Part shown: in pieces, positions 15,710 to 24,852 of the stretch
How positions within the stretch are numbered: the stretch's first letter is position 1
Layout of the letters: the number at the start of each line of letters is the position of its first letter
Assembly: GCF_024362385.1 (NCBI RefSeq)
Contig: NZ_CP101466.1
Location: forward strand, 4,340,001-4,404,000
Length of the DNA: 64,000 nucleotides
DNA from: Arthrobacter sp. DNA4
GTDB lineage: Bacteria > Actinomycetota > Actinomycetes > Actinomycetales > Micrococcaceae
Direction of reading: 5' to 3'
Made by a program: the position numbers and the translations under genes
The notes under the pieces: generated by a model
Database searches by the model: none
Told to the model about the DNA's origin: nothing
The model's input: the letters and a program-made list of their open reading frames with translations, nothing else

Positions 15710-17374
15710 ATGTCCAAAGCCACTGCCGCGCCAGGCGCCGGAGAAACCCTGACGCGACGCCAGATCGTCACAGTGATGGTGGGCCTGATGCTGGGCATGT
15801 TCCTGGCATCCCTTGACCAGACCATCGTCTCCACGTCCATCTACACCATCGCCAACGACCTGGACGGACTCTCCCTGCAGGCGTGGGCCACCACCGCCTA
15901 CCTGATCACGTCCACGGTCAGCACCCCGCTCTACGGCAAGCTGAGCGACATCTTCGGGCGCCGCCCGCTGTACCTGACCGCCATCGCCGTCTTCCTGGTG
16001 GGCTCGCTTTACGCCGGGTCCGTGCACTCGATGACCGAACTGGCCATTGCCCGCGGCATCCAGGGCCTGGGTGCCGGCGGCCTGCTGGCCCTTGCGCTGA
16101 CCATCATCGGCGACATCGTCTCGCTCAAGGACCGCGCCAAGTTCCAGGGCTACTTCATGTCCGTGTTCGGAATCTCCTCGGTCCTGGGGCCGGTGGTGGG
16201 CGGCGCGTTCGCCGGTTCCGCCAACATCCTGGGCTTCGACGGCTGGCGCTGGGTGTTCTTCATCAACATTCCCATCGGCCTCGCCGCCCTGACGGTGGTG
16301 TTCCTGTTCCTGCACCTGCCCGCAAAGCACCTCAAGCAGAAGATCGATTACTGGGGCGCGGCAGCGATCACCGTAGCCATCGTTCCCCTCCTCCTGGTGG
16401 CCGAACAGGGCCGCACCTGGGGCTGGACCTCGCTGAACTCCTTCCTCTGCTACGGCCTGGGCGTGGTGGGCATTGCCTGGTTCCTGCTGGCGGAAAAACG
16501 CGCCGGCGACTACGCCCTCATCCCGCTGCGGCTCTTCCACAACGTCACGTTCGGCCTGTCCTCGCTGCTGAACTTCATCATCGGCATCGGCATGTTCGGC
16601 GCCATCGCCATGCTCCCGATGTACCTCCAGCTCGTGAAGGGCCTCACCCCCACCGAAGCCGGCCTGATGATGATCACCTTCACGGTGGGCATCCTGTTCG
16701 GATCCATCACGGCCGGTCGCACCATCTCCGCCTCGGGCACGTTCCGCATCTTTCCCATCATGGGTACCGGAATCCTGACGGCGGCGGCCCTGGTGATGGG
16801 CTTCTCGCTGGGAGTAGACACGGACCTGTGGGTGCCGGGCCTGATTGCGGTGTTCTTCGGAGTGGGCCTGGGCTTCTGCATGCAGCCGCTCACGCTGGCC
16901 ATGCAGACCTCGGTACCGCCGCGGGACATGGGCGTGGGGACCTCCTCGGCAGCGTTCTTCCGCTCCATGGGTGGTGCCGTAGGAACCGCCGTCTTCATCT
17001 CCATGCTGTTCAGCCTGGCTGCCAGCCGGATCGCCGACAGCATGAAGGCCGCCGCCACGGACCCCGCCTACCTGGCCGTGCTCAAGGACCCCGCCGTCGC
17101 GTCGGACCCGGCCAACGCCAAGCTGTACGACTTCTTCAAGAACGGTGCGTCCAACGACTCCCTGAACGACACCAGCTGGCTGCACACCGCCAACAGCACC
17201 CTGACCAGGCCCATCACCGAAGGCTTCGCCACGTCCATTGACACGGTGATGCTGACGGCGGCAGCCCTGACGGGCCTGGCCTTCCTCATCAGCTTCGCCC
17301 TCCCCCGGAAGAAGCTGACCGACCAGAAGGAATCCCCGCAGGACAGGGACAGCATGGAGATTCCGGCGCACTAG
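15710..17374 (+). CDS. MFS transporter, DHA2 (EmrB/QacA) family
   Basis: The 554-residue protein has about 14 hydrophobic segments, the early motif LASLDQTIVSTSIYTIANDL, the motif A loop GKLSDIFGRRPLYL and motif C-like GISSVLGPVVGGAFAG, all typical of 14-helix drug/proton antiporters. A 70-residue soluble loop (PANAKLYDFFKNG) sits before the last helix, as in actinobacterial members. It would export toxic compounds with proton influx. A palindrome upstream suggests control by an unlinked MarR/TetR-type repressor, since no regulator gene is adjacent. Confidence 0.9.
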   Translation: MSKATAAPGAGETLTRRQIVTVMVGLMLGMFLASLDQTIVSTSIYTIANDLDGLSLQAWATTAYLITSTVSTPLYGKLSDIFGRRPLYLTAIAVFLVGSLYAGSVHSMTELAIARGIQGLGAGGLLALALTIIGDIVSLKDRAKFQGYFMSVFGISSVLGPVVGGAFAGSANILGFDGWRWVFFINIPIGLAALTVVFLFLHLPAKHLKQKIDYWGAAAITVAIVPLLLVAEQGRTWGWTSLNSFLCYGLGVVGIAWFLLAEKRAGDYALIPLRLFHNVTFGLSSLLNFIIGIGMFGAIAMLPMYLQLVKGLTPTEAGLMMITFTVGILFGSITAGRTISASGTFRIFPIMGTGILTAAALVMGFSLGVDTDLWVPGLIAVFFGVGLGFCMQPLTLAMQTSVPPRDMGVGTSSAAFFRSMGGAVGTAVFISMLFSLAASRIADSMKAAATDPAYLAVLKDPAVASDPANAKLYDFFKNGASNDSLNDTSWLHTANSTLTRPITEGFATSIDTVMLTAAALTGLAFLISFALPRKKLTDQKESPQDRDSMEIPAH

Positions 17375-17405
17375 CCGGGTGCCCCAGCCCGGGAGCGCAC
17401 TGAAC

Positions 17406-17441
17406 GGACGACGACGGCGGCACGGCCCGCCGTCGTCGTCC
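17406..17441. terminator. hairpin terminator after DHA2 transporter
   Basis: GGACGACGACGGCGG (17406-17420) pairs perfectly over 15 bp with 17427-17441 around a 6-nt loop, followed by GGCGTTT. Confidence 0.82.
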
Positions 17442-17603
17442 GGCGTTTCAGGGGACAGTCGCTTAAGGGGACAGGGGCGCCAAGTGGAACCTAGGGCGGT
17501 GACGTGCCACACTGTTTAGCGCGTGTGCGCCGGCCCCTTTGGCCGGTACCGCAGCCGACGACGTCCGCACCGCATCCATAAAACCCCAAACCCAGGGAGA
17601 ACC

Positions 17604-19043
17604 ATGCCCACTGCACAGGAGCAGACCACCACCGGGATTCCGCGGCGGGTGATCTGGCTGGCGCTCGCGGGGGCGGTGGGCGGATTCCTCTTCGGCTTTG
17701 ACTCGTCCGTGGTCAACGGGGCCGTGGATGCCCTGAAGGAAGAATTCGCGCTCTCCGAGGCCGTGACAGGCTTCGCCGTGGCCATTGCCCTCCTGGGCTG
17801 CGCGGCTTGCGCCTTCCTGGTAAGCAAGGTGGCGGACCGGCACGGCCGCATCCCCGCCATGAAACTGGGCGCGCTGCTGTTCCTGGTCAGCGCCCTGGGC
17901 ACCGGGTTCGCTTTCGGCGTCTGGGACCTGGTGTTCTGGCGTCTGGTGGGCGGGCTGGGCATCGGCCTGGCATCGGTCATCGCTCCGGCCTACATCTCCG
18001 AGATTTCGCCGCGGCAGGTGCGCGGCCGCCTGGCCTCGCTGCAGCAGCTGGCCATCACCACCGGTATCTTCGCCGCCCTGCTGTCCGACGCGCTCCTGGC
18101 CACCACTGCCGGCGGCGCGGACCAGCGCTTCTGGCTGGGCATTGAGGCATGGCGTTGGATGTTCCTCGCTGCCGCCGTCCCGGCCGTGGTCTACGGCTGG
18201 ATTGCCTTCACCCTGCCCGAGTCCCCGCGGTTCCTCGTGTTCAAGGGCAAGGAGGACGAGGCCCGGAAGGTCTTCGCCTCGATCGCCCCCGCCGAGGACA
18301 CCGACCGGCACATCCGCGAGATCCAGGAAGCCATCGAGGAAGACAAGGTGGTACCAGAAGGGCTGCTGCGCGGCAAGACCCTGGGCCTGCAGGCAGTGGT
18401 CTGGGTGGGCATCGTCCTGTCCGTGCTGCAGCAGTTTGTGGGGATCAACGTGATCTTCTACTACTCCACCACGCTGTGGAAGGCTGTGGGCTTCCAGGAG
18501 AAGGACTCCCTGGCCATCTCGGTGGCAACCTCCATCACCAACATTCTGGTCACCCTGGTGGCCATTGCCCTGGTGGACCGCGTGGGACGGCGGCCCATCC
18601 TGCTCGCCGGCTCCGTGGGAATGGCCGTGTCCCTGGGCGCCATGGCCCTGGCGTTCTCCTCGGCCATCGGCTCCGGCGAGAACATCACCCTCCCGGGTGC
18701 GTGGGGTCCGGTGGCCCTGGTTGCCGCCAACGTGTTCGTGGTCAGCTTTGGCGCCTCCTGGGGACCCCTGGTGTGGGTGCTCCTGGGCGAGATCTTCCCG
18801 TCCAGGATCCGCGCCCGGGCCCTGGGCCTCGCAGCTGCCGCGCAGTGGGTGGCCAACTTCGTGATCACCCTCAGCTTCCCGGTCATGGCGTCCGCGTCCC
18901 TGCCGCTGACCTATGCCATGTACGCCCTGTTCGCTGCCGCGTCCTTCTTCTTCGTCATGTTCAAGGTGCCGGAGACCAACGGCATGTCCCTGGAGCAGGC
19001 GGAGACGCTGTTCGTGCCGAAGGGTTCAGCGAAAGCCAAGTAA
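17604..19043 (+). CDS. MFS sugar transporter (sugar porter family)
   Basis: The 479-residue protein has 12 hydrophobic segments and the sugar porter signatures: GGFLFGFDSSVVNGA in helix 1, ADRHGRIPA, the PESPR motif in LPESPRFLV, QQFVGINVIFYYS in helix 7, DRVGRRPIL, and PETNG at the end (usual PETKG). It is a proton/sugar symporter of the GlcP/XylE type. The ATG 17604 follows AGGGAGA. A GC-rich small hairpin (GCCGGCC...GGCCGG near 17530) lies in the leader. It is followed by a strong bidirectional terminator. Confidence 0.92.
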   Translation: MPTAQEQTTTGIPRRVIWLALAGAVGGFLFGFDSSVVNGAVDALKEEFALSEAVTGFAVAIALLGCAACAFLVSKVADRHGRIPAMKLGALLFLVSALGTGFAFGVWDLVFWRLVGGLGIGLASVIAPAYISEISPRQVRGRLASLQQLAITTGIFAALLSDALLATTAGGADQRFWLGIEAWRWMFLAAAVPAVVYGWIAFTLPESPRFLVFKGKEDEARKVFASIAPAEDTDRHIREIQEAIEEDKVVPEGLLRGKTLGLQAVVWVGIVLSVLQQFVGINVIFYYSTTLWKAVGFQEKDSLAISVATSITNILVTLVAIALVDRVGRRPILLAGSVGMAVSLGAMALAFSSAIGSGENITLPGAWGPVALVAANVFVVSFGASWGPLVWVLLGEIFPSRIRARALGLAAAAQWVANFVITLSFPVMASASLPLTYAMYALFAAASFFFVMFKVPETNGMSLEQAETLFVPKGSAKAK

Positions 19044-19101
19044 CGCCCCATCACATCCCGCGGCTTTTCCGGCGACGCCCCATCAGCTTTCGCCGGACAA
19101 C

Positions 19102-19144
19102 AGCAAACCCTCCATCACCTGGCGTGATGGAGGGTTTGCTGTTT
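19102..19144. terminator. bidirectional hairpin terminator
   Basis: AGCAAACCCTCCATCA (19102-19117) pairs perfectly with 19125-19140 around 7 nt, and GTTT follows on the plus strand. It separates the sugar porter from the convergent MFS gene. Confidence 0.88.
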
Positions 19145-19164
19145 ACTGCCTAAAAGTGCGGCGG

Positions 19165-20391
19165 TTACACGACGTGCGGTTCGTGCGAGGACAGGTAGGC
19201 CCGGCCGCCGAACGCGATCAGGATGGCGATCACCATGGCCACGGCGCCGGCGAAGAACGGAACCTGCGGGCCGAAGTGCTCGCCGAGCTGGGCTGCCGCG
19301 AACGGGGCCAGCGCGCCACCCATCCAGCGGACGAAGTTGTAGCCGGAGGATGCCACGGGCCGGGGCGAATCGGAGACGCCCATGGCCAGTTCGGTGTAGA
19401 TGGTGTTGTTGACGCCCAGGAGTGCACCGGCAACGATCACCAGCACGACGACGGCAGGAACCGAGTGCCCGGCCGCCAGTCCCAGGCTTACCAGGTCCAG
19501 CATGAGCAGGAACAGCGTGCCCGTCAGGACCTTCACGGCGCCGAAGCGGGCCTGCAGCGGCGGAGCCACGAAGACGGAGAAGACCGCCACGGCTACGCCC
19601 CAGCCGAAGAAGACTCCGCCGATGCCGTACGCGTCCATGCCCAGGATGAACGGGGTGAAGGCCAGGATGGTGAAGAAGCCGTAGTTGTAGAACAGGCCGC
19701 TCGCCGCCGTCGTCCGCAGTCCCTTGTGGCCCAGCGCCAGGAGGGGGTCCCGCAGCCGCACTTTGCGCTCGGGCAGAGGGGTCGTGGGCAGCAGGGCGAT
19801 CAGGGCGATGAAGGCGGCGGCCATCAGGACGGCGGTGCCGAAGAACGGGGCGCGCCACTGCCAGCCGCCCAGGAGGGCGCCAAGGAGCGGGCCGAGCGAA
19901 ATGCCCAGGCCCAGGGCGGCCTCGTAAAGGATGATGGCGGTACCGGCACCGCCGCTGGCCACGCCCACGATCACGGCGAGGGCGGTTGCCACGAAGAGGG
20001 CGTTGCCCAACCCCCAGCCGGCGCGGAAGCCCACCAGCTCACCGACGCTGGCGGACAGGCCGGACAGCGAGGAGAAGACGACGATGACGGCCAGGCCGAT
20101 CAGCAGGGTCTTCTTGCCGCCGATCCGGGAGGAAACAAAACCCGTGATCAGCATGGCCAGCGCGGTGACCAGGAAGTAGCTGGTGAAGAGCAGGGATACC
20201 TCGCTGGGGCTGGCGTCCAGGTTGGTGGCGATGGCCGGGAGGATGGGGTCCACCAGCCCGATGCCCATGAAGGCGAACACTGCGGCGAGGGCGGTGGCCC
20301 AGACCGCCTTGGGCTGCTTCAGGAATGAGGCCTTTTCGGCCTGCAGGGTTGATTCTGGTGCCGGCAGGGTTTCTGCGAGCTGGCCGTCCAT
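19165..20391 (-). CDS. MFS transporter, DHA1 family (drug efflux type)
   Basis: The 408-residue protein has 12 hydrophobic segments, with GIGLVDPILPAIATNLDASP in helix 1, a motif A loop GFVSSRIGGKKTLL and motif C GLGISLGPLLGALLGGWQWR, which mark drug/proton antiporters of the DHA1 group. The start at 20391 follows AGGAG; the longer open frame to 20457 overlaps the MarR gene end and is unlikely. It lies downstream of the MarR gene in the same direction, a typical MarR-controlled efflux operon. Confidence 0.9.
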   Translation of the reverse strand: MDGQLAETLPAPESTLQAEKASFLKQPKAVWATALAAVFAFMGIGLVDPILPAIATNLDASPSEVSLLFTSYFLVTALAMLITGFVSSRIGGKKTLLIGLAVIVVFSSLSGLSASVGELVGFRAGWGLGNALFVATALAVIVGVASGGAGTAIILYEAALGLGISLGPLLGALLGGWQWRAPFFGTAVLMAAAFIALIALLPTTPLPERKVRLRDPLLALGHKGLRTTAASGLFYNYGFFTILAFTPFILGMDAYGIGGVFFGWGVAVAVFSVFVAPPLQARFGAVKVLTGTLFLLMLDLVSLGLAAGHSVPAVVVLVIVAGALLGVNNTIYTELAMGVSDSPRPVASSGYNFVRWMGGALAPFAAAQLGEHFGPQVPFFAGAVAMVIAILIAFGGRAYLSSHEPHVV

Positions 20392-20437
20392 GGAGGGTAC
20401 TCCTAAGTTCGTGGCTGATTCAGGGTGGGTGGCTGGT

Positions 20438-20878
20438 TCAGTTCTGGAGGGATGCATTGATCTTGTCGATGACCGGCAGGGCCTCCGACAGGGCTTTGCG
20501 GTCCTGGTCGGTGAGGGTGCTGAGGATGTCGGCCATCACCTGGTTGCGGCGCTTGTTGGCGGCGTCGACGGCGGCACGGCCTTCAGGGGTGAGGATCACC
20601 CGGACGGCACGGGAGTCTGCCGGATCCGGCTCGCGGCGGGCCAGGCCGGCGCGTTCAAGTTTGATGATCTGCTCGGTGGCGCTGGGCACGCGGACCCCGA
20701 GGTTCCGGGCGATTTCACCGACGCGCTGGCCTTCACCGAGCAGCATCTTGAGCGTGCTGAGCTGGGCGGCGCTGAGTTCACCGTCCGCGTCGAGGCGCCG
20801 GACCAGGTAGACGCTGTGGCGGAGGGCTTCGCGGAACCCGCTGGCTAGTTCCTGGAGCTGGGGATCATTGGTATTCAT
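20438..20878 (-). CDS. MarR family transcriptional regulator
   Basis: The 146-residue protein has the MarR winged HTH with VGEIARNLGVRVPSATEQII as the recognition part, and the wing ADSRAVRVILTPEGRAA. These dimers release DNA when they bind phenolic or other toxic compounds. The start is ATG 20878; a longer start at 20896 would be inside the operator. TAGGGT (20892-20887) is eight bases before the ATG, and TTGACC (20916-20911) is 18 bp further, so the mRNA is probably leaderless or nearly so. It lies just upstream of the DHA1 exporter and most likely represses both. Confidence 0.9.
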   Translation of the reverse strand: MNTNDPQLQELASGFREALRHSVYLVRRLDADGELSAAQLSTLKMLLGEGQRVGEIARNLGVRVPSATEQIIKLERAGLARREPDPADSRAVRVILTPEGRAAVDAANKRRNQVMADILSTLTDQDRKALSEALPVIDKINASLQN

Positions 20879-20879
20879 C

Positions 20880-20916
20880 GTTAGGTACCCTAACATTTAG
20901 GGTACCTAACGGTCAA
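20880..20916 (-). promoter_or_regulatory. MarR operator on its own promoter
   Basis: GTTAGGTACCCTAA (20880-20893) and its exact inverse (20897-20910) flank CAT, giving 14-bp arms. Each arm is itself nearly palindromic (TTAGGTACCCTAA). The -10 box TAGGGT lies inside the first arm and the second arm fills the spacer behind -35 TTGACC, so occupied sites would block RNA polymerase. Confidence 0.8.
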
Positions 20917-20919
20917 GGC

Positions 20920-21441
20920 CTAGAGGGCCAGCTTCATGCCGACGTGGCTGGGCTCGAAGCCCAGCTGCTCGTAGAACCGATGCGCTGCCGTGCGGCTTCG
21001 GTGCGTGGTCAGCTGCATCAGGGTACAGCCGCGCCTCCGGGACTCCCCGACCGCCCAGCCCACCATCAGCTTCCCGAGCCCCTGGCCGCGGAGGGACGCG
21101 TCCACCCGGACGCCCTCAAGCTGCGAGCGCCAGGCACCCTGCCGCGAGATGCCGGGCAGGAAACTCAGCTGGAAGGTGGCAACTGCCGCGCCTGCGGCTT
21201 CGCCGAGCGGCACCAGTTCGCCCACCACCAGCAGATGGTTCCGGTCTGCCGCTATCGCGTCGAAGGCGCGCTCGTACGGTTCCATGTCCTGCGCGGTTTC
21301 GCGGCCTGCGCCCAGGGCATCATCGGCCAGGAGCCGCACCATGGCGGGGAGGTCGGCCCGGGTGGCGTGGCGGAGGCGGAACGTGCCGCCGTCGACGTCG
21401 GCAGTGAACAGGGCAGGAACGGCATCTTGGGCAGGGATCAC
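20920..21441 (-). CDS. GNAT family N-acetyltransferase
   Basis: The 173-residue protein has the GNAT fold: RLRHATRADLPAMVRLL at the start, the acetyl-CoA loop LRGQGLGKLMVGWAV and the C-terminal AAHRFYEQLGFEPSHVGMKL. The start is GTG 21441. The substrate is unknown. It ends 9 bp before the MarR promoter. The gene may be functionally separate from the mannitol genes behind it, from which it is divided by a terminator. Confidence 0.85.
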   Translation of the reverse strand: MIPAQDAVPALFTADVDGGTFRLRHATRADLPAMVRLLADDALGAGRETAQDMEPYERAFDAIAADRNHLLVVGELVPLGEAAGAAVATFQLSFLPGISRQGAWRSQLEGVRVDASLRGQGLGKLMVGWAVGESRRRGCTLMQLTTHRSRTAAHRFYEQLGFEPSHVGMKLAL

Positions 21442-21457
21442 CTGCCCAGCTTTGCAC

Positions 21458-21505
21458 AGGAAAACCGCGACGCCGGCACCCGCGTGGGTGCCGGCGTCGC
21501 GGTTT
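21458..21505. terminator. terminator of the mannitol operon
   Basis: A perfect 20-bp stem (21462-21481 with 21486-21505) has a 4-nt loop. On the minus strand it ends in TTTTCC, a T-run placed correctly for mtlD. Confidence 0.9.
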
Positions 21506-21540
21506 GTCGAGTACGTCGGTTAGTCCGGAAGGCGGCCCGG

Positions 21541-22704
21541 TCAGGCGGGGGTGCCGGCCAGCTCCGCCTGCCGCTCCTCCACCAGGGTGGCAACGGCATT
21601 GAACAGCGGATGGTCTTTCTCGAGCCCGGTGATCTTCGCCGTGGCATCGGCCGGGCTGGCCGAGCCCAGGATGCCTGCCAGCTCGGTGGCCTCGGCATCG
21701 CCGGGATCCGTGAACCGCAGGGCGGCGGCAATGGCGCCGAGGAGGGCCTCCGGCACCACGCCGCGTTCCGCCAGCTCCGCCGCCGGGCCGATGAAACGTT
21801 CGTGCCGGCTCAGCTTCCGCAGCGGCGCACGGCCCACCCGGGTCACGGTGTCCGGGAGGTACGGGTTGGAGAACCGGACCAGGATTTTCTGGACGTAGGC
21901 CTCCTGTTCGTCGTTGCTGAATCCGTGCTTGGCCACCAGGAGCTGCTTGGTTTCCTCGAGCACCGCACGCACGTCTTCGGCCACATCCTGGTCCGCCATG
22001 GCGTCCGAGATCTTCTCCACGCCCGCTTCGAAGCCGAGGTACGCGGCAGAGGCATGCCCGGTGTTCACGGTGAACAGCTTCCGCTCAATGTAGGGCGAGA
22101 GGTCATCCACGAAGGTGGCTCCCGGAATCACCGGAACGGAATCGCCGAAGGCGGTGCGGTCGATGACCCACTCGTAGAAGGTTTCCACCGTCACGTCCAG
22201 GCCCTGCCCGGCCTCCTGGTTGGGCACGATCCGGTCCACGGCGGTGTTGGCGAAGACTGCCTTGCCGTCGAGCACTGCGGCGGTGACACCAGGCTGGGAG
22301 GCCACCTCTTTGGCCAGGATGTCCGTGGCGTTGATGGCGTTCTCGCAGGCCATCACCTGGAGGGGCGCAAGCCCCGGTTCCCTGGCAACGATGCCCTTGG
22401 CGATCACGGGCGCCACGAACTTCAGGATGTGCGGGCCAACCGCCGTGGTGACGATGTCCGCCGTCGCGATTTCGTGGACCAGCTCCGCTTCCTGGGCGTT
22501 GGAGTTCAGCGCCCGGAAGTTGTCCACGGTGCGCACGGCGGGGTTCTCCCCCACCTCGTGCACCGCATAGCTGTCCGCCTGCGAGAGCCGGGTGATGAGT
22601 TCCTCAGCCACGTCCGCGAACACCACCTCGTAGCCTGCGTCATGCAGGAGCAGGCCCACGAAGCCGCGGCCGATGTTGCCGGCACCGAAATGTACAGCCT
22701 TCAC
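21541..22704 (-). CDS. mtlD: mannitol-1-phosphate 5-dehydrogenase
   Basis: The 387-residue protein begins MKAVHFGAGNIGRGFVGLLL, the Rossmann fingerprint of MtlD, and contains CENAINATD and KLFTVNTGHASAAYLG, conserved in the polyol-specific long-chain dehydrogenases. It oxidises mannitol 1-phosphate to fructose 6-phosphate with NAD. The start GTG 22704 overlaps the stop of mtlA by one base (TAGTG), so translation is coupled. Length is normal. It acts directly on the product of the PTS transporter encoded just upstream. Confidence 0.95.
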   Translation of the reverse strand: MKAVHFGAGNIGRGFVGLLLHDAGYEVVFADVAEELITRLSQADSYAVHEVGENPAVRTVDNFRALNSNAQEAELVHEIATADIVTTAVGPHILKFVAPVIAKGIVAREPGLAPLQVMACENAINATDILAKEVASQPGVTAAVLDGKAVFANTAVDRIVPNQEAGQGLDVTVETFYEWVIDRTAFGDSVPVIPGATFVDDLSPYIERKLFTVNTGHASAAYLGFEAGVEKISDAMADQDVAEDVRAVLEETKQLLVAKHGFSNDEQEAYVQKILVRFSNPYLPDTVTRVGRAPLRKLSRHERFIGPAAELAERGVVPEALLGAIAAALRFTDPGDAEATELAGILGSASPADATAKITGLEKDHPLFNAVATLVEERQAELAGTPA

Positions 22705-24764
22705 TATGCGTTGACCTTTCCGAAGAGCTCCAGGACTTCGTCCTCGGACGTGGCAGCCTCCAGCCGGGCCACCTGCTCCTTGTTGGTGAACACCTTGGCG
22801 ATGGAGGACAGGATGTGCAGGTGCTCGTTGTTGATGCCTGCCACGCCCACCACGAACTTCACTTCCTTGCCGTTCCAGTCGATGCCCTCCGGGTAGCGGA
22901 TGACAGAAACCGCGGACTTGCGGATGTGGTCCTTGGCGGCGTTGGTGCCGTGCGGGATGGCCAGGAAGCTGCCCATGTAGGTGGACACGGATTCCTCGCG
23001 CTCGTGCATGGCGGTGATGTAACCCTCATCCACGGCGCCCCGCGCCAGCAGGAGCCGGCCGGCCTCGTCGATGGCGGCATCGCGGGTGGTGGCCGAACCG
23101 GTGAGCACCACGCTCTCGCGGGCCAGGATCTCGGAGGTTCCGTTGGCGGCGGCTGTTCCGCCTGCCGTCGCCGCACCTGCAGCTGTTCCCGCGGCAGCGG
23201 GCGTTGCGTCCACGGGGGCGTCTGCGGCGTGGGCACCGTGGGTGGTGCCGGCGTCGGCCGTTCCACCCTCAGTGTTGCTGTCGCGGACCAGCTCGACGAT
23301 CTCGTCATAGCGCGGGCTGCTCATGAAGTTGTCCACGGAGTAGTGGACGGCGCTGGACGTGGCCGGCTTGGCGCGTTCCGTGAGGTCCTGGTGGGTGACC
23401 ACGACGTCGTAGGTGTCCGTGAGGTTGGCGATGGAGGCATTGGTGACCTTGACGTCCGGGAAGCCGGCAGCCTTGATCTTGTTCCGCAGCACCGAGGCGC
23501 CCATGGCGCTGGAGCCCATGCCGGCGTCGCACGCGAACACGACGTTCCGCACGGGGCCGGCAAGGACGCCCACCCCGCCGCGGCCGGCGGCAGCGGCACC
23601 GGCACCGGTCAGGGTGGAGGCGACGGAGCTCTTCTTGCCCTTCATGGCCTCCATGCGGGCGGTGGCGTCGCCCAGGTCGGCCTCATCGCTGTGCTTGGTG
23701 GTGCGGAGGATGACCGAGGACACCAGGAAGGAAACCGTCGCGGCGAGCACCACGGAAAGGATCACCCCGAAGTAGCTGTCGCGGGAGGTCTGCGCCAGGA
23801 CGGCGAAGATGGAGCCAGGCGCGGCGGGTGCCACCAGGCCGGAGTTGGTGATGGCCAGGGTGGCGATGCCGGTCATGCCGCCGGCGATGGTACCCAGGAT
23901 CAGCAGCGGGCGCATCAGGACGTACGGGAAGTAGATCTCGTGGATGCCGCCGAGGAACTGGATGAGGGCTGCACCGGGAGCCGATGCCTTGGCGGCGCCG
24001 CGGCCGAAGAACGTGTACGCAAGCAGGAGGCCCAGGCCGGGACCGGGGTTGGCTTCCAGCAGGAACAGGATGGACTTGCCCTGCTCCAAGGACTGCTGCA
24101 CGCCCAGCGGGGTGAGGACGCCATGGTTGATGGCGTTGTTCAGGAAGAGGACCTTGGCGGGTTCGATGAAGATGCTGGTCAGCGGCAGGAGGCCGTTCTG
24201 CACCAGGAACTGGACGAAGTTGCCGGCGGCCGTGCTGAAGGCGGTGACCAGCGGGGAGATGCCGTAGAAGCCCAGCAGGGCCAGGAGCGCGCCCCAAATG
24301 CCGGCGGAGAAGTTGTTCACCAGCATTTCGAAGCCGGGGCGGATCTTGCCGTCCCAGATGGAGTCGATCTTCTTCATGGTCCAGCCGCCCAGGGGGCCCA
24401 TGATCATGGCGCCGATGAACATGGGGATGCCGGCGCCCACGATCACGCCCATGGTGCCGATGGCTCCCACCACGCCGCCGCGGACGTCGTAGACCATCTT
24501 GCCGCCGGTGTAGCCGATCAGCAGCGGCAGGAGGTAGGTGATCATGGGGCCTACCAGGCCGATGTTCGGCTTCCCGCCGGTTTCACCGAAACCACCGAGC
24601 TGCGGAACGGGCAGCCACCCCTTCTCGATGAAGAGGGCGGTGATGATGCCCCAGGCGATGAACGCGCCGATGTTGGGCATGATCATGCCGGACAGGAATG
24701 TCCCGAACTTTTGGACGTGCACGCGCGCGCTGGTGCGGGGTTTTGCAACTGTCTCTGTTGCCAT
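22704..24764 (-). CDS. mtlA: PTS mannitol transporter EIICBA
   Basis: The 686-residue protein has three domains in order: membrane domain IIC (about 15-355, with GGIHEIYFPYVL at 272-283), domain IIB (about 405-495) with the phosphorylated Cys412 in FACDAGMGSSAMGA, an Ala/Thr-rich linker (500-540), and domain IIA (about 545-686) with the phosphorylated His605 in LAIPHGTN. It imports mannitol while phosphorylating it. The ATG follows AGGAA. Phosphate comes from enzyme I, encoded divergently at 25743, through HPr, which is not in this window. A TetR-type regulator lies directly upstream. Confidence 0.95.
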   Translation of the reverse strand: MATETVAKPRTSARVHVQKFGTFLSGMIMPNIGAFIAWGIITALFIEKGWLPVPQLGGFGETGGKPNIGLVGPMITYLLPLLIGYTGGKMVYDVRGGVVGAIGTMGVIVGAGIPMFIGAMIMGPLGGWTMKKIDSIWDGKIRPGFEMLVNNFSAGIWGALLALLGFYGISPLVTAFSTAAGNFVQFLVQNGLLPLTSIFIEPAKVLFLNNAINHGVLTPLGVQQSLEQGKSILFLLEANPGPGLGLLLAYTFFGRGAAKASAPGAALIQFLGGIHEIYFPYVLMRPLLILGTIAGGMTGIATLAITNSGLVAPAAPGSIFAVLAQTSRDSYFGVILSVVLAATVSFLVSSVILRTTKHSDEADLGDATARMEAMKGKKSSVASTLTGAGAAAAGRGGVGVLAGPVRNVVFACDAGMGSSAMGASVLRNKIKAAGFPDVKVTNASIANLTDTYDVVVTHQDLTERAKPATSSAVHYSVDNFMSSPRYDEIVELVRDSNTEGGTADAGTTHGAHAADAPVDATPAAAGTAAGAATAGGTAAANGTSEILARESVVLTGSATTRDAAIDEAGRLLLARGAVDEGYITAMHEREESVSTYMGSFLAIPHGTNAAKDHIRKSAVSVIRYPEGIDWNGKEVKFVVGVAGINNEHLHILSSIAKVFTNKEQVARLEAATSEDEVLELFGKVNA

Positions 24765-24852
24765 GTGATTTCCTAACCGTCATTCCTGCTGCTCCGCAGG
24801 ATTGGTCCGATGATTACGACGACGTACTGCTGGGTAATGCGGGGTTGTGGGG

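Noticed and set aside
15680..17512. A 610-residue open frame on the minus strand
   Set aside because: It is the mirror frame of the DHA2 transporter gene, is rich in Gly/Arg/His/Gln without any motif, and exists because of the high G+C third positions.
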